Positions 1 to 12,675 of a stretch of DNA of 64,000 nucleotides are shown here, piece after piece. This DNA is from Lethocerus indicus (taxonomy: Eukaryota > Arthropoda > Insecta > Hemiptera > Belostomatidae): positions 13,267,501-13,331,500 of the forward strand of contig JACDQD010000103.1 of NCBI GenBank assembly GCA_019843655.1, in the 5' to 3' direction. The stretch's first letter is position 1. Each line of letters begins with the position of its first letter. The notes below the pieces were generated by a model. That model had not been told where the DNA came from and searched no databases. It saw only the letters and a program-made list of their open reading frames with translations. The translations under genes were made by a program, and so were the position numbers.

Positions 1-1924
1 AATAAATACTGTCCACGCGTTTCTCGAAAATCTCCGTATTACCATTAAATATTTCTACGCGGTTGTATCTTTCCCGTTCGCCAACTTCGCCGCGGGAGAC
101 CCGTGGGTATAATTACATCAGAGGCCGTCGGGCTAACAAAAGCAAGAAAAAAAGAAAAGAAAATTCGATAAATATTAATAACGGTGCTGATTATAATTCG
201 ATTTGCAACCCTATTATAGGTTTTAAGTATACGTTTGCCTTTCCTAATTAGCCTATAGTGAATAAAATTCGAGTTGATTTTGGCCCCTGTCCGTGGGCCA
301 AATGGAGTTTTTGAACCGAGGACCGGTCTTAACGCCGGCCACCCAAATGCCCGCTAATTAGGAGCTAGCGCCGGACGACCATCCTCCGCCACCCTCCACG
401 TATAACCACACCGTTGCGCAAAAATGGTACGTTTTTTTTTATTAGAAACTTCATATTTCATAACTTCATTACAGTCAATTAATTTTTATCGCGAGTCTCC
501 ATCCTACCGGTCTTATTTAGTCCGTTGTTCACAAAAAAAAAATATCGAGCCCGTATTTCATGCAAAATGATCGTAATGACAAAACATCGGATATAGGGGA
601 AAATAAGGGTGATTTCTAAAAAGAGTATTTACGAAAAAATAATGCCAAAAATGATCTGGAGAAGTTCAATGCAGACGGGATATACCCCAACGGCAGTGGA
701 ACACTATTGAAGATGGCAAGCTGCAGAGTGGAGAAGAATTATAGTAATTATGATCACTCTTGATACGATCAAATCTATAATTTATTATTGTAGAGTATAC
801 CACATGAAACAAAGTGCCCCAATTTCCTGGTCCCAAATCTGAAAGTCTTAAGTGCTTAGAAGTTATCATCGCGCTTGAAGAAGTGGAGCCCGTCCGGTCC
901 GAAAGCTCGTGACGGCCAATTACAGTGCAGAAACAAATGCTGGCATTACTGCCAACCGTCGGTAACCGGTATAATAATTTGCCCGCCCTATTGTTATACC
1001 CGGCGGTGACGAAACGCCATAGCGACAAGTCCGCTTTACTCGCCGTTCGGCGATCGGGGGTGGGGCCGCTGTATGTAATTTCAGATTCCAGCACGGTCTC
1101 CGCGGCCGGGGTAAGAAAAGAAAAAGGGAAAATGGGTCATTCCGCCGCGAAATAATGAATCAATCTGTTCCGATACCATTACAGGTATTCCCTGGCGGCC
1201 GGGGCGTTAATTTCCCAACAAGGGCCGGCAAGTCTCTCCCGGCCGTTCTGTTCCTTCCACACTTGCAATTTGAATTTCCTCCCAACCGACTATTTCTACT
1301 TTCTAATCGACTCACGCCGTTGAACCTTGATCCCGCTCCCGGTTGATCTATTAGCCCGGGTCTCTTTGATATTTTCATTCTGTCCCGCTGACACTCTCCG
1401 GGCGTGTGTAGCTCACCCTCCGCCACCGGCCTTATACATATTCAAGTAAAAAGCGACATTGTATTCGTGCTCGTTCCCGATTCGACGGCCGTAAACTATT
1501 ACAGATTGGCGACGGGATGCAAATATAGCGTACAGTCGAAAAATAGAGCTCTTCAAGAGTTTCCTATTCGATGTATTCCAAGTGGGGCGGCACATTACGG
1601 GCGGGTAGGCCAATTTCTAATTCTATCGATGAATTTGTTTCACGCTTACTCGCTCCGGGATAAAATAGTTCTTATGAATTAAACATGGCTGTTAGGTGAG
1701 ACGTGTTTTTAGTTTTCTGTCCTATGGGCGGTACTGGCATTTTGTGAATGAATTGTACGCGACAATAATTTTTTAATGTTCGATGGAATATCTCCGCGGT
1801 TCTATATTTCTGAGAAATAGATGACACGTAAAAATATTTCTTTACAATGGTACCTATTCAATGTAGGTCGAATTTTGATGAGGAAAACAGGAAAAAAGCA
1901 GTTTCCAGTACATAAATGCAGAAA
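1..1924. other. No recognised gene; mixed sequence with CpG-rich 1.1-1.45 kb
   Basis: Open frames reach 142 codons (666-1094, minus) and 92 codons (1404-1682, plus), but they overlap on both strands and resemble no family. A nine-base T run lies near 432-440. Confidence 0.6.
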
Positions 1925-1942
1925 ATAAAATCAAGATTCCAG

Positions 1943-2032
1943 TGGGGAAAGGAATAAACCTTTCTACTGGAAATTGCTCGAGCGTTCTCCAAAAACACAG
2001 TGTTCAACACCTGCTGAGGTTCTCTCCATGGT
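1943..2032 (+). repeat. Two-copy interspersed repeat, copy A
   Basis: The block GGGGAAAGGAATAAACCTTT and following CTACTG matches the block at 38352 with 3 differences in 26. After a variable middle, TTCAACACCTGCTGAGGTTC matches GTCAACAGCTGCTGAGGATC. The blocks are in the same order and orientation, with about 20 bp more in the second copy. The minus strand reads REPQQVLNT in a frame open for about 60 codons. The element type is unknown. Confidence 0.5.
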
Positions 2033-2488
2033 ACGCCTTGTTACCGAAAGTTAGTAATAAAAAATTTCGATATTAATATATTGAATGCATCCCAAATGCC
2101 ACTTTTGATTAGCACTCAATTCAGGCAATGCGTTTCGTGTTTCTTCAGACCAAAAACTTCGGAGTATATTTCAATATATGTTGGAATTATGGTTACGATG
2201 GCGAAAATGAATATGGCCAATTACGTGCAGATTAACTGTCCGCCGTCCACAGTTCTGAATATATTAAAATATTATCGTTTCAAACATTTTTAAAATTATT
2301 TATTAAATAAATGATATGTCGGATAATAAGTTATCGGAAATAGCAGTCTGGTCCTTTCGAAAACTGTTCTTGAATTGAAATATCCGGCAGAATTTCATTG
2401 AACGCCCTATTAAGATTCCACCTTGACTGTTGTTACCATTGTATGTAATACGAATTAATTCATGTGCGAGTATGTTCAACGGCCCTCA

Positions 2489-2499
2489 GGGGGGGGGGG
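2489..2499 (+). repeat. Poly-G tract (11 G)
   Basis: Eleven consecutive G lie in otherwise mixed sequence. This is one of about ten such G/C tracts in the window. Confidence 0.9.
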
Positions 2500-2830
2500 A
2501 GTCGTCGTAGGCGTCATTGTAACAACACCGGGCCGAATTGTAGCCGTTGGTAACTGGTCGATAGAAAAACGATAATGACATCATTTAAAATCCTCGACCG
2601 CGTTAGACATCGGAGTTTAGCGGGTATTTTTTGTCTCTGAAAACACAACCCCATTGAAGCGTGACTATTAGAAAACAATCTTGAATGTAATTACCTTCAC
2701 TGTCGTGTAGCGCTCGGAAATTGAAAACTTGTTTAAGGGCGAAAGAACAACTGAAAATTGTTTATAAATGGGCGTTCTTATTTTTAAATCGGTTTGAACA
2801 AAGAATACAGAGAGAGCTTAAATATTCATT

Positions 2831-2840
2831 GGGGGGGGGG
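2831..2840 (+). repeat. Poly-G tract (10 G)
   Basis: Ten consecutive G lie inside AT-rich sequence, 330 bp from the previous G tract. Confidence 0.9.
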
Positions 2841-3723
2841 CGAGGATTGGCCCCTTTCACCTTTTAGTTTTTGTACGTAAATATAAACTTTCGAAGGGTC
2901 TTTGTAAAGAGAGCTTACACGAAGGTCGCTTGTACCTTAGAATTCGAAGATTGGGTAGTAGGTGCTATCAAATAGGAATATATTATCCGTAATACTGTAA
3001 CATTTCCTGCGGTCGATAAACATTTGAATTTATTTATAGAGAATGAATAAAAGTAACACAACTCTAAATTTGATTTGAGTTTACTGTATCGGGTTATTAA
3101 TTTATAATAAATTGTTTATTTTGAGGGTGTGCAAGTTATTTACCCAAAAATTGATAAAATATGTTATCGGATGCTGGCAACGTGCAAAATATGTTATTTT
3201 TCAAATGATTTGAATTTAGATTAATAGAAGCCCGAGCGATTTCCATTGAGAACTGACCGAACGTACACTGTACACTGGTTAGAGGGAGCGGGTCAGGTAA
3301 CTTTTTACAGGTTACATGTCCCGTCCCAGTTTAATGGTTTATGAGAGCGGCTGTGCGGCGGTGGTTGTGGTGTGACAGTGGGCCACATATAGTGTTCCAA
3401 TATGGTAGCTATTAAGCGCTTATTGTGTCGGGGTGCGCCTTCTAAAACGGGCTCATAAATAGGCCGGCACGCCCACCCTTTTCCGGCGGTCGCATCTCCT
3501 AAACTGTATTATATTCAAATCTCAGCCACGGTAACACTGCTCTGCATGAATAATTTTCAGTCTACCTCAATTATATTGACATTAGCGGACCCTTTCTGCG
3601 TTTCGATCGCAGTAATGAGTATCATAGGATACTCGCCAATTTTATGTCATCCAGCCTGACATGAATTATGATTCATAAAATCACCTTGTCTTACTTGTTA
3701 ATTATTATATATAAATCGCATCA

Positions 3724-3734
3724 TTACACATTAT
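3724..3734. repeat. Target-site duplication, left, of transposon copy 1
   Basis: TTACACATTAT directly precedes the element and recurs exactly at 4030-4040. A looser match continues for a few more bases. The second family copy has a different flanking duplication, which supports a target duplication rather than element sequence. Confidence 0.65.
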
Positions 3735-4029
3735 TTTAACATACCTGTTTTGTGGTCTGCGAGGGGTTGGAATACCGTAGATTTGTTGTGTTTCTCCTCT
3801 CGTTGGTTTGGTCTTTTGCTAGACCAGTTTCGGCAGCTCGCCATCTTCAGTAGCGGTGTTAGTCAGTATTGGCACTTTGGATGTTTTTCGATTATCCTCA
3901 CTGCACTGTCACTCTCACTTGTACTGTGGTGGTAGTCAGTTTGTCGTGTGTATATAACCTATCTAGCAAACCGGTCTGGCAAAAGACCAAACCAGCGAGA
4001 GGAGACAGAAATACAACAAATCTACAGTA
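3735..4029 (+). mobile_element. Non-autonomous inverted-repeat DNA transposon, copy 1
   Basis: This is a 295-bp element with no credible coding capacity. An inverted repeat of roughly 55-60 bp is visible: the left arm starts near 3771 (AATACCGTAGATTTGTTG) and includes GGTTTGGTCTTTTGCTAGAC. The right arm carries its reverse complement and ends near 4029 (CAAATCTACAGTA). About 35 bp lie outside the left arm and include CTGTTTTGTGGTCTGCGAGG. The perfect 11-bp direct repeat TTACACATTAT flanks the element at both ends and is read as the target-site duplication. The same family occurs at 39282-39716. Long inverted repeats and a 10-11 bp duplication recall Mutator-like (MULE) derivatives, but no transposase is present to confirm the superfamily. 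Short open frames inside it are not taken as genes. Confidence 0.8.
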
Positions 4030-4040
4030 TTACACATTAT
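4030..4040. repeat. Target-site duplication, right, of transposon copy 1
   Basis: This is an exact 11-bp copy of the left flank, starting right after the CTACAGTA end of the inverted repeat. Confidence 0.65.
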
Positions 4041-6180
4041 CTTCAACTATTATTAGCGCATTATCTTATAATCCACCTCAGTTTTCTATTTAAAAAATAA
4101 TCGTCAACATATTTGAATTTAATAAAAACAGCACTCCTCTATGTATTCAAGGGGTGTATGTTTCTTCGGGAATGGATTCTTACATAAATAAATTATACTA
4201 CAAATAACGCACTCAAAAGGGACCGGTCTCGACTCGCCTGTTGGCCGATTTGAAATGCAGTTTTGTTATGAATTAATCATATACCGAGAAATACTTTTCG
4301 TGTAATGAAATCCAGTTTTGGAAAATTATTATTTTCTAGCCGGCTCAAGTCAGAGAGCTTACACGCTTTTCCTTTTAGCGACGTCATTCAAGCGGCGCCC
4401 ATTTTCATCGTCCGTATTTGAAAAATCACGTTCTGGCCGACATGACCGGACTGTCAACGCCGGAACGAAAATAGAGGAACGAAAATATGCCCGTCGATCC
4501 GAAAACAAAAAAATACCAAAAAAAAAACAGAAATGAGGATAAGACGAAATTTGAATTCAAATTAGCGGCATTAGACCCCCATATTGGTGTCCTGAATAAT
4601 TCATTGTACGGCCATAATTTATACTAATAAAGAGAAATCATCTCAAAACAGTGAACATTTCACCCTCCCAACCCTCCCGGTAATTTATTCCAGCCATTAT
4701 GCTAAGCGTGTGATGTCATTACGGATATGTGTCCACCGGTTAAATACCTCTTTTGAACCTTGGGCCGGTATAAATTCCACCGCTCTATACAGGCAAATGT
4801 TTACCGCTCGTTTCTGAATAAATATGGAGTAAATAAATTGCTATTTGCGGAGACGTACTTGATTAGGGGACATAAAATGGAGTAAGCGATGCGAATGGCG
4901 AATCCGTTCGTGATATATACTTAGAAAACATTTTTTCAGAGACTGGATTAAATTATGATCTCGTTCGTGTTTTGCGAATTATCGTCTTCTTCTTTATTTA
5001 TATGAAATTTCTTCTTTATTTCTTTCTAAAGTATAAGCTCGATGAATATCAGCTCTGTTCAACCTCGTAATTAGATTGAGAAACCAATGGACCGAGCAGG
5101 AATCATACATCTTTAATTGCCAGTAGCACTGAACCCCCTCCTCGTCCCTTTGTTCAAGTATCAATTAATAATATTATCGATATTTAACATATTTAATGAG
5201 TATAATCTGGACGAGACAGTAAAAGCTGTCGTCTGAGGTTACGATAAAAGTCCGATTGAATATCGGCGATAACTCAATCTGGAGGGCGAAAGAAACTCGG
5301 CGTCAATATTCATATGCGGGACGCGTTCCTCGAATAGCCGGCTGACAATAATCGACTACCGGACAGGGTCAGTTATGCGAATGATCGAGCACTGGGGTGT
5401 TTTTACGTTCGCAGAACGGAGGGCGGCAGCGGCTAAAACCGACTTAATGTTTAAATTATAAGAGTGAGCCGGCGTCGATTTATGCTTTTTACCGGTGGGC
5501 CGAAGTGTGAACAAGACAGGGGCTCCGGCCCTCGGCTTTCCCCCCATTCGGGACTGGGCTCAGTTTTTCAGCCGGCCCCGGTCGCATTCCCCGGCCTCGG
5601 ATGTTTTCTCATACCCGGTGTTGCCGGCTAAAAGTAACTCTTTGTCCTTTTAAAGTTCCAGCATTTCAGACCAGTTTGCCGTCGCTGCGTACCGACCCTG
5701 CGACGGGCCCTCTCCGGAATCGAATGGATATGCTAAGAATCTTATCCACGTTCGTACGCGACCAACCTGCATGAATGAAAGGGAAACTGCCCAACGCCAG
5801 ACCGGATATGGTTTTCGCCGTCGTCATTAGCATTCCTGTCTGAGGCATTGTTGTGGCATCATTTTTATGTGTCAATTGCGTATAAATCGGCCGACTCAGG
5901 ATTAGAACCCAGGACCGACGACATCTAATTACCTTCGTCATGGATTGTATACAGCTGTTATTAATCAACGAGAAACATGGTTTCTGATATTTTCATAAAA
6001 TCATCTTAAAAAGGAACGATGTAATAACTACTCTTATTACAATGCGAAAAGTAAATACGAAATATTTTAATTGCCTGGCATGTACCGCGAATATTGACCA
6101 TGGACACTACTTATTGCAATTTAAATAAATAATGATATGAATAACCTGCTGCGACAGCACAAGCTTCGATATTGCAGCAT
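4041..6180. other. No recognised gene; AT-rich, CpG-rich near 5.35-5.95 kb
   Basis: The minus frame 5666-5968 (100 codons) has no recognisable domain. GGATTAGAACC at 5899-5909 resembles a reversed tRNA T-arm but lacks the rest of a tRNA. Confidence 0.55.
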
Positions 6181-6702
6181 TGCAAGGACCCTAAGTTGTA
6201 CTTCCCGATTTTGGTTGCTGCCCGTCCATGTAGGTAGTAGTGTGGTGGGCTCCCCTGGGAGCGGGCGGCTTTCAGAAAAAGGATCCGAATCTGATAGTGT
6301 CTATGATCTATGAGGGGGGTGGGGAGGCCTCTTGCCCGCGGATGACATCCCATAATGAAGCCCGAACTCGGGGTATTGTGTCCACATTGTGGGGAGGACA
6401 CAAGTGGTGGAGGTGGGGCCCCACTCTGACTCCTTTCTTGTTGTCGGTCACAATGGGCCATAAGAAACCGAAGGGGAACTGAAGCCGCTCGTCTGTGTAC
6501 CCGTGTGTGTGTGTGCGTGTGCGTGTGCGTGTGCGTGTGCTAGTAACAAATCACTCGGATCGGGTTCCCTATGGGATCTCGAAAACGTCGACAGTGGGCA
6601 CACTGTTTCAGAAGGCTGACAACAGTGATGCGCCTCATTTTTCCGTTGAACTATACATTCTAGGCCAGGGTCTAGATGATAAGATCCCCATTTAATAATT
6701 TG
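6181..6702. other. G-rich unassigned patch with overlapping frames on both strands
   Basis: This differs in texture from its neighbours: many GGTGG/GGGG strings and few CpG. Open frames of 116 and 80 codons lie on opposite strands and share no known domain. It ends in the GT microsatellite. It could be an old repeat, but no second copy was seen here. Confidence 0.4.
6503..6540 (+). repeat. (GT)n / (GTGTGC)n microsatellite
   Basis: A short GT run grades into GTGTGC/GTGCGT units. Alternating purine-pyrimidine sequence of this kind can adopt Z-DNA. Open frames on both strands run through it because the repeat lacks stops. Confidence 0.9.
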
Positions 6703-8183
6703 CATATACTTGTGACTGTTGAAGAGCTATGGAAAATACTATTTTAAAATTTTAATTAAAAATAATAAAAAATACTACTAACCATTGAATTTATAATGTC
6801 TACTCGTCTAAGACTTATTGAGTATTAGTTTGGGCAGTTAATAGTTTAAAGTCTGGCTGAAATTCTGTCCTAAGAAAATTACTCTTTTTACGTCTAATGT
6901 CTCCATTGTCAAGGCGGCTTAAGTCACTTATCAAACCTTTCCTTGCAAACCAATCAGCAAACACACGGAGAAAAGTGACATTTAAATTACGGTGATTACC
7001 TTACCCTTTAACATTTCTATTGGAAACGTTGTGCCTATTCACTTATTCGCTAATTTAAGAATTCTTCAGGATCATTCGAAGTCGCAATCGTCGTTTGGAA
7101 AGGAGCGAAGTCTGCCATTAGTCCCGTTGGTCTTGGACGTTTATTCGTAAATTAGTGGTTAGTTGGCGGGGCTCTAATGGCTGGAATGGGGAGCGGCGAC
7201 AATCCGGCCGTGACGCTATTTCAGATTCCTGTTCTAATTGAAAGCTGTAATTACACAGAGCGATGGGGAGTTTGAAAAAACACCCTTACCTTTTCTGGCC
7301 GCGTCAAATGACCTTTGTTCCGCCTGAAATGAAGAAATAAATATAACCGTTATTAGCGTTACACTCTTTGGCTTTACACAGTCCACCGGAAAGTAGATCG
7401 GTGATATTATTTTTAAATAATTATATAAACGGTGATTATAAAAAATCACAATTTTGTTTCCCTCATACATAACATGGATGAACAAACAAAATTTGTGATC
7501 TGGCTGTTATTAATCATAAACTTTTTAACGATAATATGGATTAGGGACCAATTTAACACCATGATTCCTGTTGCAGGCGAAAAAAGAGGTCTTCCGTTAA
7601 TTAGAATCTTATTCACCATGAATCATAAACTAAGCGTGCTGATGATGTGAGCTAGATTCGTGCAAGATCCAGTTACTACAGGTCCACCTAGAGATATGTG
7701 GCGCTGAAATCGCTTTTTTTCATTTCAATTCCGTGTTGTCTACACTGAACCCGCTAACCGAAACCATTTAATAATTTCGCCTCTTGACCCCAAAAATTAA
7801 CCATATCTTCCATTCCCCGCTGCACTCGGCCGAACGCCTAGGTCCGTGAAAAATACGAAATTCCCCCCAGGGAAACGCGGGTCCTTTTCAGAACCCGGGG
7901 GACTGATTTATCGGACGGCCGTTGCTCGACGCCTGAATTTCATTTAAGGAAGTCAGGAGGGGCGGCGGGGAAGGTTCAGTGGGGGCCGTTGGGAGTCCAA
8001 CAACTGGAAGAAACGGCAAGAATTATAGCAGTTATTAATTTTACCACGCGCGGTTGTTCAAGCGGCCACCTAATGGATTGCTCTCGTGTCCCGCCTCATG
8101 AACAGTACCGGAATTCGTTTTTTGAAAGTCTCAGCAGCGGCCCGGGCGGGGGGGGACGGTGAAGAGGGTTAGCTTTAATTTCG

Positions 8184-8220
8184 TGTATATATATATATAT
8201 ACACAGATATACATATATAT
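8184..8220. repeat. TA-rich microsatellite
   Basis: GTATATATATATATATACAC is followed by AGATATACATATATAT and a T run. This is an ordinary imperfect TA/CA simple repeat. Confidence 0.85.
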
Positions 8221-9220
8221 TTTTTTGGGGTCTCATCGCAACCCCCTCCCGCCCGAGCGTAAAAATGTCTGGGGAACACGCAGACTTATTAACATTTTTT
8301 TTTCTTCCGAAAATACAGCGGCGCACTATTAAATTTATGATAAGCAAATTAATTACGAAAAACACGAGGCCCTAGGCGCGGGCCCGGTGATCGCGAGTTC
8401 CAGTTTATATCATTCGGTCTCTCACTCCACCAGCGGGCCACAATCTCCCTTTATTTATTTTTACGAATTGTTAATTGTTTCCGCCCGTCGCCGTTTCGCC
8501 TTAAAAAGTCCCCTTTGTGCGAGATTAAATCTGTCGGGCCCGCTTTCAAAATGGGCCCAAATATTTACAATCTTTCGAAACGAATTCGGTACCGATTTAT
8601 GGAGTACGCAGAACGGGACGGTTCGTCGGATGAAATTAAAAAATAGTGCGCTTTAAATTTGAAACCGCTGAACATCTCCCGTTTGTCCTCGGCGTCGTTT
8701 CGGCCCTTGTAAGGTAATTTGGGACTAAAACGACTCAATCCTCGCAATATATTATTCTCTGTTTTTCCTTCGACTGTCAGTGGCACATAATTTCTCAGAA
8801 TATTTTCCAAACAAAATTTTTTTTTGAGGCCTTTTAGTCACTAACTGATGTTAACGTGCGATTAATTAAATAGCGCGATTTTATTTTCCTGACGTTTATT
8901 TATGAGACCGCGAGTCCGTGATCATGACTAAAACGGATTTCAAATATTCACATGAAATGCAATATACGTTCGCGAGACCATTTTCGATTTGTATAATGTC
9001 ATATTGCTATTGTAACTTAAATATCACGATAGTCATACTAACTGTTGCGTCACTACCGTGACCGCAATATTACATACTGTACTATTGATCTAGTAAAAGA
9101 TTCGTTACCAAGTATCTGTATAAATAGTAAAATGCATATTTCCTTCATGATAATTGTTAATGAAAGAGTTGAATGGGGTTTTATCTACTGTGACATAAAT
9201 CTATTGCAGGGGGATATTAT

Positions 9221-9239
9221 ACAGATATTATATATCTGT
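9221..9239. other. Palindromic 7-bp stem
   Basis: ACAGATA and TATCTGT flank TTATA. Such short AT palindromes are common in AT-rich DNA. Confidence 0.55.
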
Positions 9240-10877
9240 CGTCAAGTCAAACTTAAACCATAATTTGCTCGGACTTTTATTTCCGGTGACTTTCCCTCCC
9301 ATTACTCAGGGTATTATACTCCTGATTATATAGGGTGATTCCGCTGCTAGTATTGAGAGTGGCAGCCTTTATCCGCACTTTAGATTATTCGGAGTTGTTC
9401 AGGAACAAACCGTCGAACTGAGTTTTAATATTAGATCGGTATTATCACGCCAAATGTAAATCAACAAAACGGTTCTTCAACCCTTCTTCGTGACCAATTA
9501 CGGTTGGACAGGCGGGGAGAATTTTATATATTAAGATATAAATAAAAGGGGCGTCGTTTACACATTCGTGTCGGACACGGCCCCTTATTCAAAACAGGAG
9601 TGCCGTCGATCGTCATCCCCCATATCCGCTTCGGAATGTTCACGTAATAAGAAATAAAATTCGAGTCATTTCTCTTTTCGGTTCTAGACTGTCCGCCCCC
9701 TCTACCCATCAAACGGCGCCCTAATAGGTCTAAATCGCTCAGTATTTTATCCGGAATCGATCTTATTAACGTCCGGCAGCGATCGGCTCACGGCGGATGA
9801 ACAGGGGACAGCGTCAAAAGCCCGTCCACCGTTCGGTTTTATGCCGGTAACCGTCTCATTTCTGTTCACTTTTCCGAGTCACCTAAAGCCGTAAAAACGC
9901 CCCTGCACCAAACCCACACTACACAAGTGTCGCGCCGGCATTCCTTTCGGCTCACTCACATTTCCCTTCTATCATTTATTATTTTTGTCACCAATAAAAC
10001 CGACTACTCTTGTCTCGAATGGCAAATTGGTTATAGACATTGGAGACACAAGATCGAATGAAATATAGATCGGTAACTTAAAGTTGTAATTTATAATTTC
10101 ATATATATTGTATAAAATAATATTCTGACATGATGTTTCATGTCAATATTTCAGGGTAAAACAGAGCAGTTTTTATGAAATATACATTGCCGGCAATCAT
10201 ATATCTTAAGCGAATACCGCGCAGAAACAATTTGGTATTTTTCAGACTTTTTTAGACGAATCCCAGAATCCAGATTTAAAATATTTAAAGTTCTTGAAAC
10301 GGTCGTTGTATTCGAATTTCTTTGATGTGTTTATACGCAGCCGTATAAATCTTAAATTCCTGGCGTTCGGGAAGACGCCATGAAGGGTGAACACAGGCGT
10401 TTCCAAAGTCGGAAATAACGCCTGATTTATATAGGCACTGGAACAATTTTATCCTTATCGAGAAGACCGGCGGAATGGAGACGGCAATTACAGCGTTGAC
10501 AAGTTGCTGCATAGGCTTATAATAGCGTCAGGGGGGGCCCACGGCGTCGGCCGACTCGATACAAATAGAGCGTAAACAAGTTATTATTTTAGGGCCCGAG
10601 CGACAGTGCGACGAAAATAAAAGAGCGGGAAATTTACTCGCATTAAAAGGAACTGTGATTGTTTCTGTAGGGCCGGGACGATAAAATAATTTATTGGGCC
10701 CCAATCAACCGGCCTCCTCTCTCGGACGGAGCCATCTCAATCCGTTAACGGAAACGAATGTAAATAAGCGTGTAGGCGTTCCGTTTGAAGCCGCCCAGTA
10801 AGTCATCAAGCTCACGGCTCCGAGCGGCCGACTGTTTATTTCTTTTTATTCTCCTTTTGTTTTATTTTTTGTTTTAG

Positions 10878-11020
10878 CATCGAGAGTGAGTTTATTGTTA
10901 TATTATTTTGATGAGGGGGTGGGGAGGAGCACCATCGATGTGGGCCTTTTTTACGATGCCAATCAGGATGGGTGCCCCGAGCCCGAGAAGAAGCTGACCA
11001 ACACACCTCCGACACCGAGG
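10878..11020 (+). CDS. Exon-like segment of an unrecognised gene
   Basis: A long pyrimidine tract (from about 10840, ending TTTTGTTTTAG at 10867-10877) is followed by 143 bp open in one frame with 47 complete codons. The segment ends at CCGAGG/GTAATC, a fair splice donor at 11021. The reading includes STIDVGLFYDANQDGCPEPE and then KKLTNTPPTPR, with coding-like codon use in the second half that differs from the AT-rich surroundings. A stop follows nine bases past the donor. Phase is two extra bases at the start and zero at the end. I do not recognise the family and see no convincing partner exon. It could be a real exon of a long gene, a transposon relic or chance. Confidence 0.25.
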
Positions 11021-12670
11021 GTAATCACTTAACGTTTAGAGATTTAAGTTTCTTCTTGTTGTTATTAAGTATTGTAGAGAAACCTAACAATAGGCTGGAG
11101 GAATTTGATTTATAATGAAGAATCAACTAGTTAAACTTGTTAATTTCTGTACTATAGTTAATAATCTAAGCCTCTGATAATAGATCAAAGCGCTTGTTGT
11201 TTGTTGCTAGTCAACTGTCAATTGAAGTTTTCGTGCAGACACGAAATCGTGAATTTGCTCGCGAGGATTTTCAATAGCCAATTGTCAGGTCGCTCGAGCT
11301 CACCGTGCGCCGTATTACGGGGAAAATTAACTTCAGAATGGGTCTCACATACAAATCGTTCACATACACGCCGACATCATAGTTGACCATATAGAGAGGA
11401 TGAGGATGAGGATGAGGAGAAGCGATCGCGGCCTTTACATTCCCTAGAAGGCTGGGAGCTAACGGGCCGCTAAAACGTATCCCCCGGGTGGATTCCTGCC
11501 GGGTGGATTTTTTTCACCTCCCTCCTCCCCCTCCTCCCATGACGAGCCGTCCCGAGAGCTGTCCGTGACGCCATTGCGTCACACAGCAAATTATACGTCC
11601 GGCCGTACTGTAAATAAACATCGTATTTTTTTTCTTATTATTCGAGATCGACTGGATTACACGGAGCGACAATTGTACATTGGGAACAGGAAAAGTTACA
11701 GAGTACTGGAATTGTTCCTTACTGGAGCTTCAGTGACTCGATGCCCGTAATATATCTGTCTGAGCCAATAGATAAAACATATATCAGTGAACTACAGTGA
11801 AAAATTATTCATTAAAGAGAAATCGGTTTTAAAATCTAAGTTATATATTTATACTGGATTGCTATCACAGATGACAAGCTATAGAGTAACACATGAATTA
11901 ATACAAATATATGTGGTATAAATAATTTAAAAAAGGTATAAGACACAGAATAGAGTAACATAGGGGCTTATAGGAGCAGGTCCGTGGGGGTTTAAACTGT
12001 TTCCTTTCGCCAGTAATTTATACAGGTTTAGACTTTCATCCACAAGGTTCGAGAATGTAAATAATATAATTGTGCATCGGCAGTACCGACAGAATGGCTT
12101 ATTGGCATTTTTCAGTTCGAAAATGACTCGTAAACTGAAAATATTGGTACGGATACATGGCATATGTACGGCATGAGATCGTTAAGGCTGGGGGATCCTG
12201 TTCAGTGGACGGAGGTGGTTTTCCGGCAACGGCCGGGCATAAGTTCACCGTTTGCATTTGCCCAATAAAGTAGAGTGTCACTGTTCAACCGGTGTAGTTT
12301 TCAATTTAACAAGCAATATCGAGCTTTTCCCAGCCGGCCCGGGGTTATCTCGGGGCCCGTGCGCCGGGCCTTTAATAAAACCGGCCATTTTATCGGCGGC
12401 CGGCCGATGAGCCCCACGTGGGCCGAGAGCCGAACCCGACCCGACTTCCACTTCTGGACGGTTCATCCTTTCACCGCATGAAAAATCGGGGTACAAACTT
12501 TTGTTCGGAGTGGGACGGCCACGGTGTGCGGTCTGTACGGGTGTAGGCGAAAAACTCAGCGATGGGAGGTAACCATAGATGTCAATTTACATTTCAGAAG
12601 TTTCATTAGTGCCGTTAAATATATATGAGGTGACATTTTTAAGCGTGATATGTTGTGTAATTGTTCTGTA
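11021..12670. other. No recognised gene; strong CpG block at 12.28-12.54 kb
   Basis: The block around 12330-12430 is dense in GGCCGG, CGGGGCCCG and CCCACGTGGG. Frames of 68 and 72 codons exist on both strands of the same block, as expected for stop-poor GC-rich DNA. Confidence 0.6.
11396..11418 (+). repeat. (GAGGAT)n short tandem repeat
   Basis: Nearly four GAGGAT units lie immediately before a CGATCGCGG patch. Confidence 0.85.
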
Positions 12671-12675
12671 TGCAG

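Larger units (their letters stand above)
2041..3720. other. No recognised gene; AT-rich with two poly-G tracts
   Basis: The longest frame is 70 codons (2081-2293) and AT-driven. A more GC-rich patch at 3240-3500 has ACGTACACTGTACACTGG but no coding or repeat identity that I can support. Confidence 0.6.
6703..10839. other. No recognised gene
   Basis: AT-rich DNA holds CpG-rich islands near 7.8-8.0 and 10.5-10.8 kb. No frame exceeds 90 codons. It contains the TA tract and the 9221 palindrome, and otherwise nothing assignable. Confidence 0.6.

Noticed and set aside
5899..5909. GGTTCTAATCC on the minus strand, possible SINE head
   Set aside because: No A box at the right distance, no poly(A) or tail repeat, and no second copy seen.
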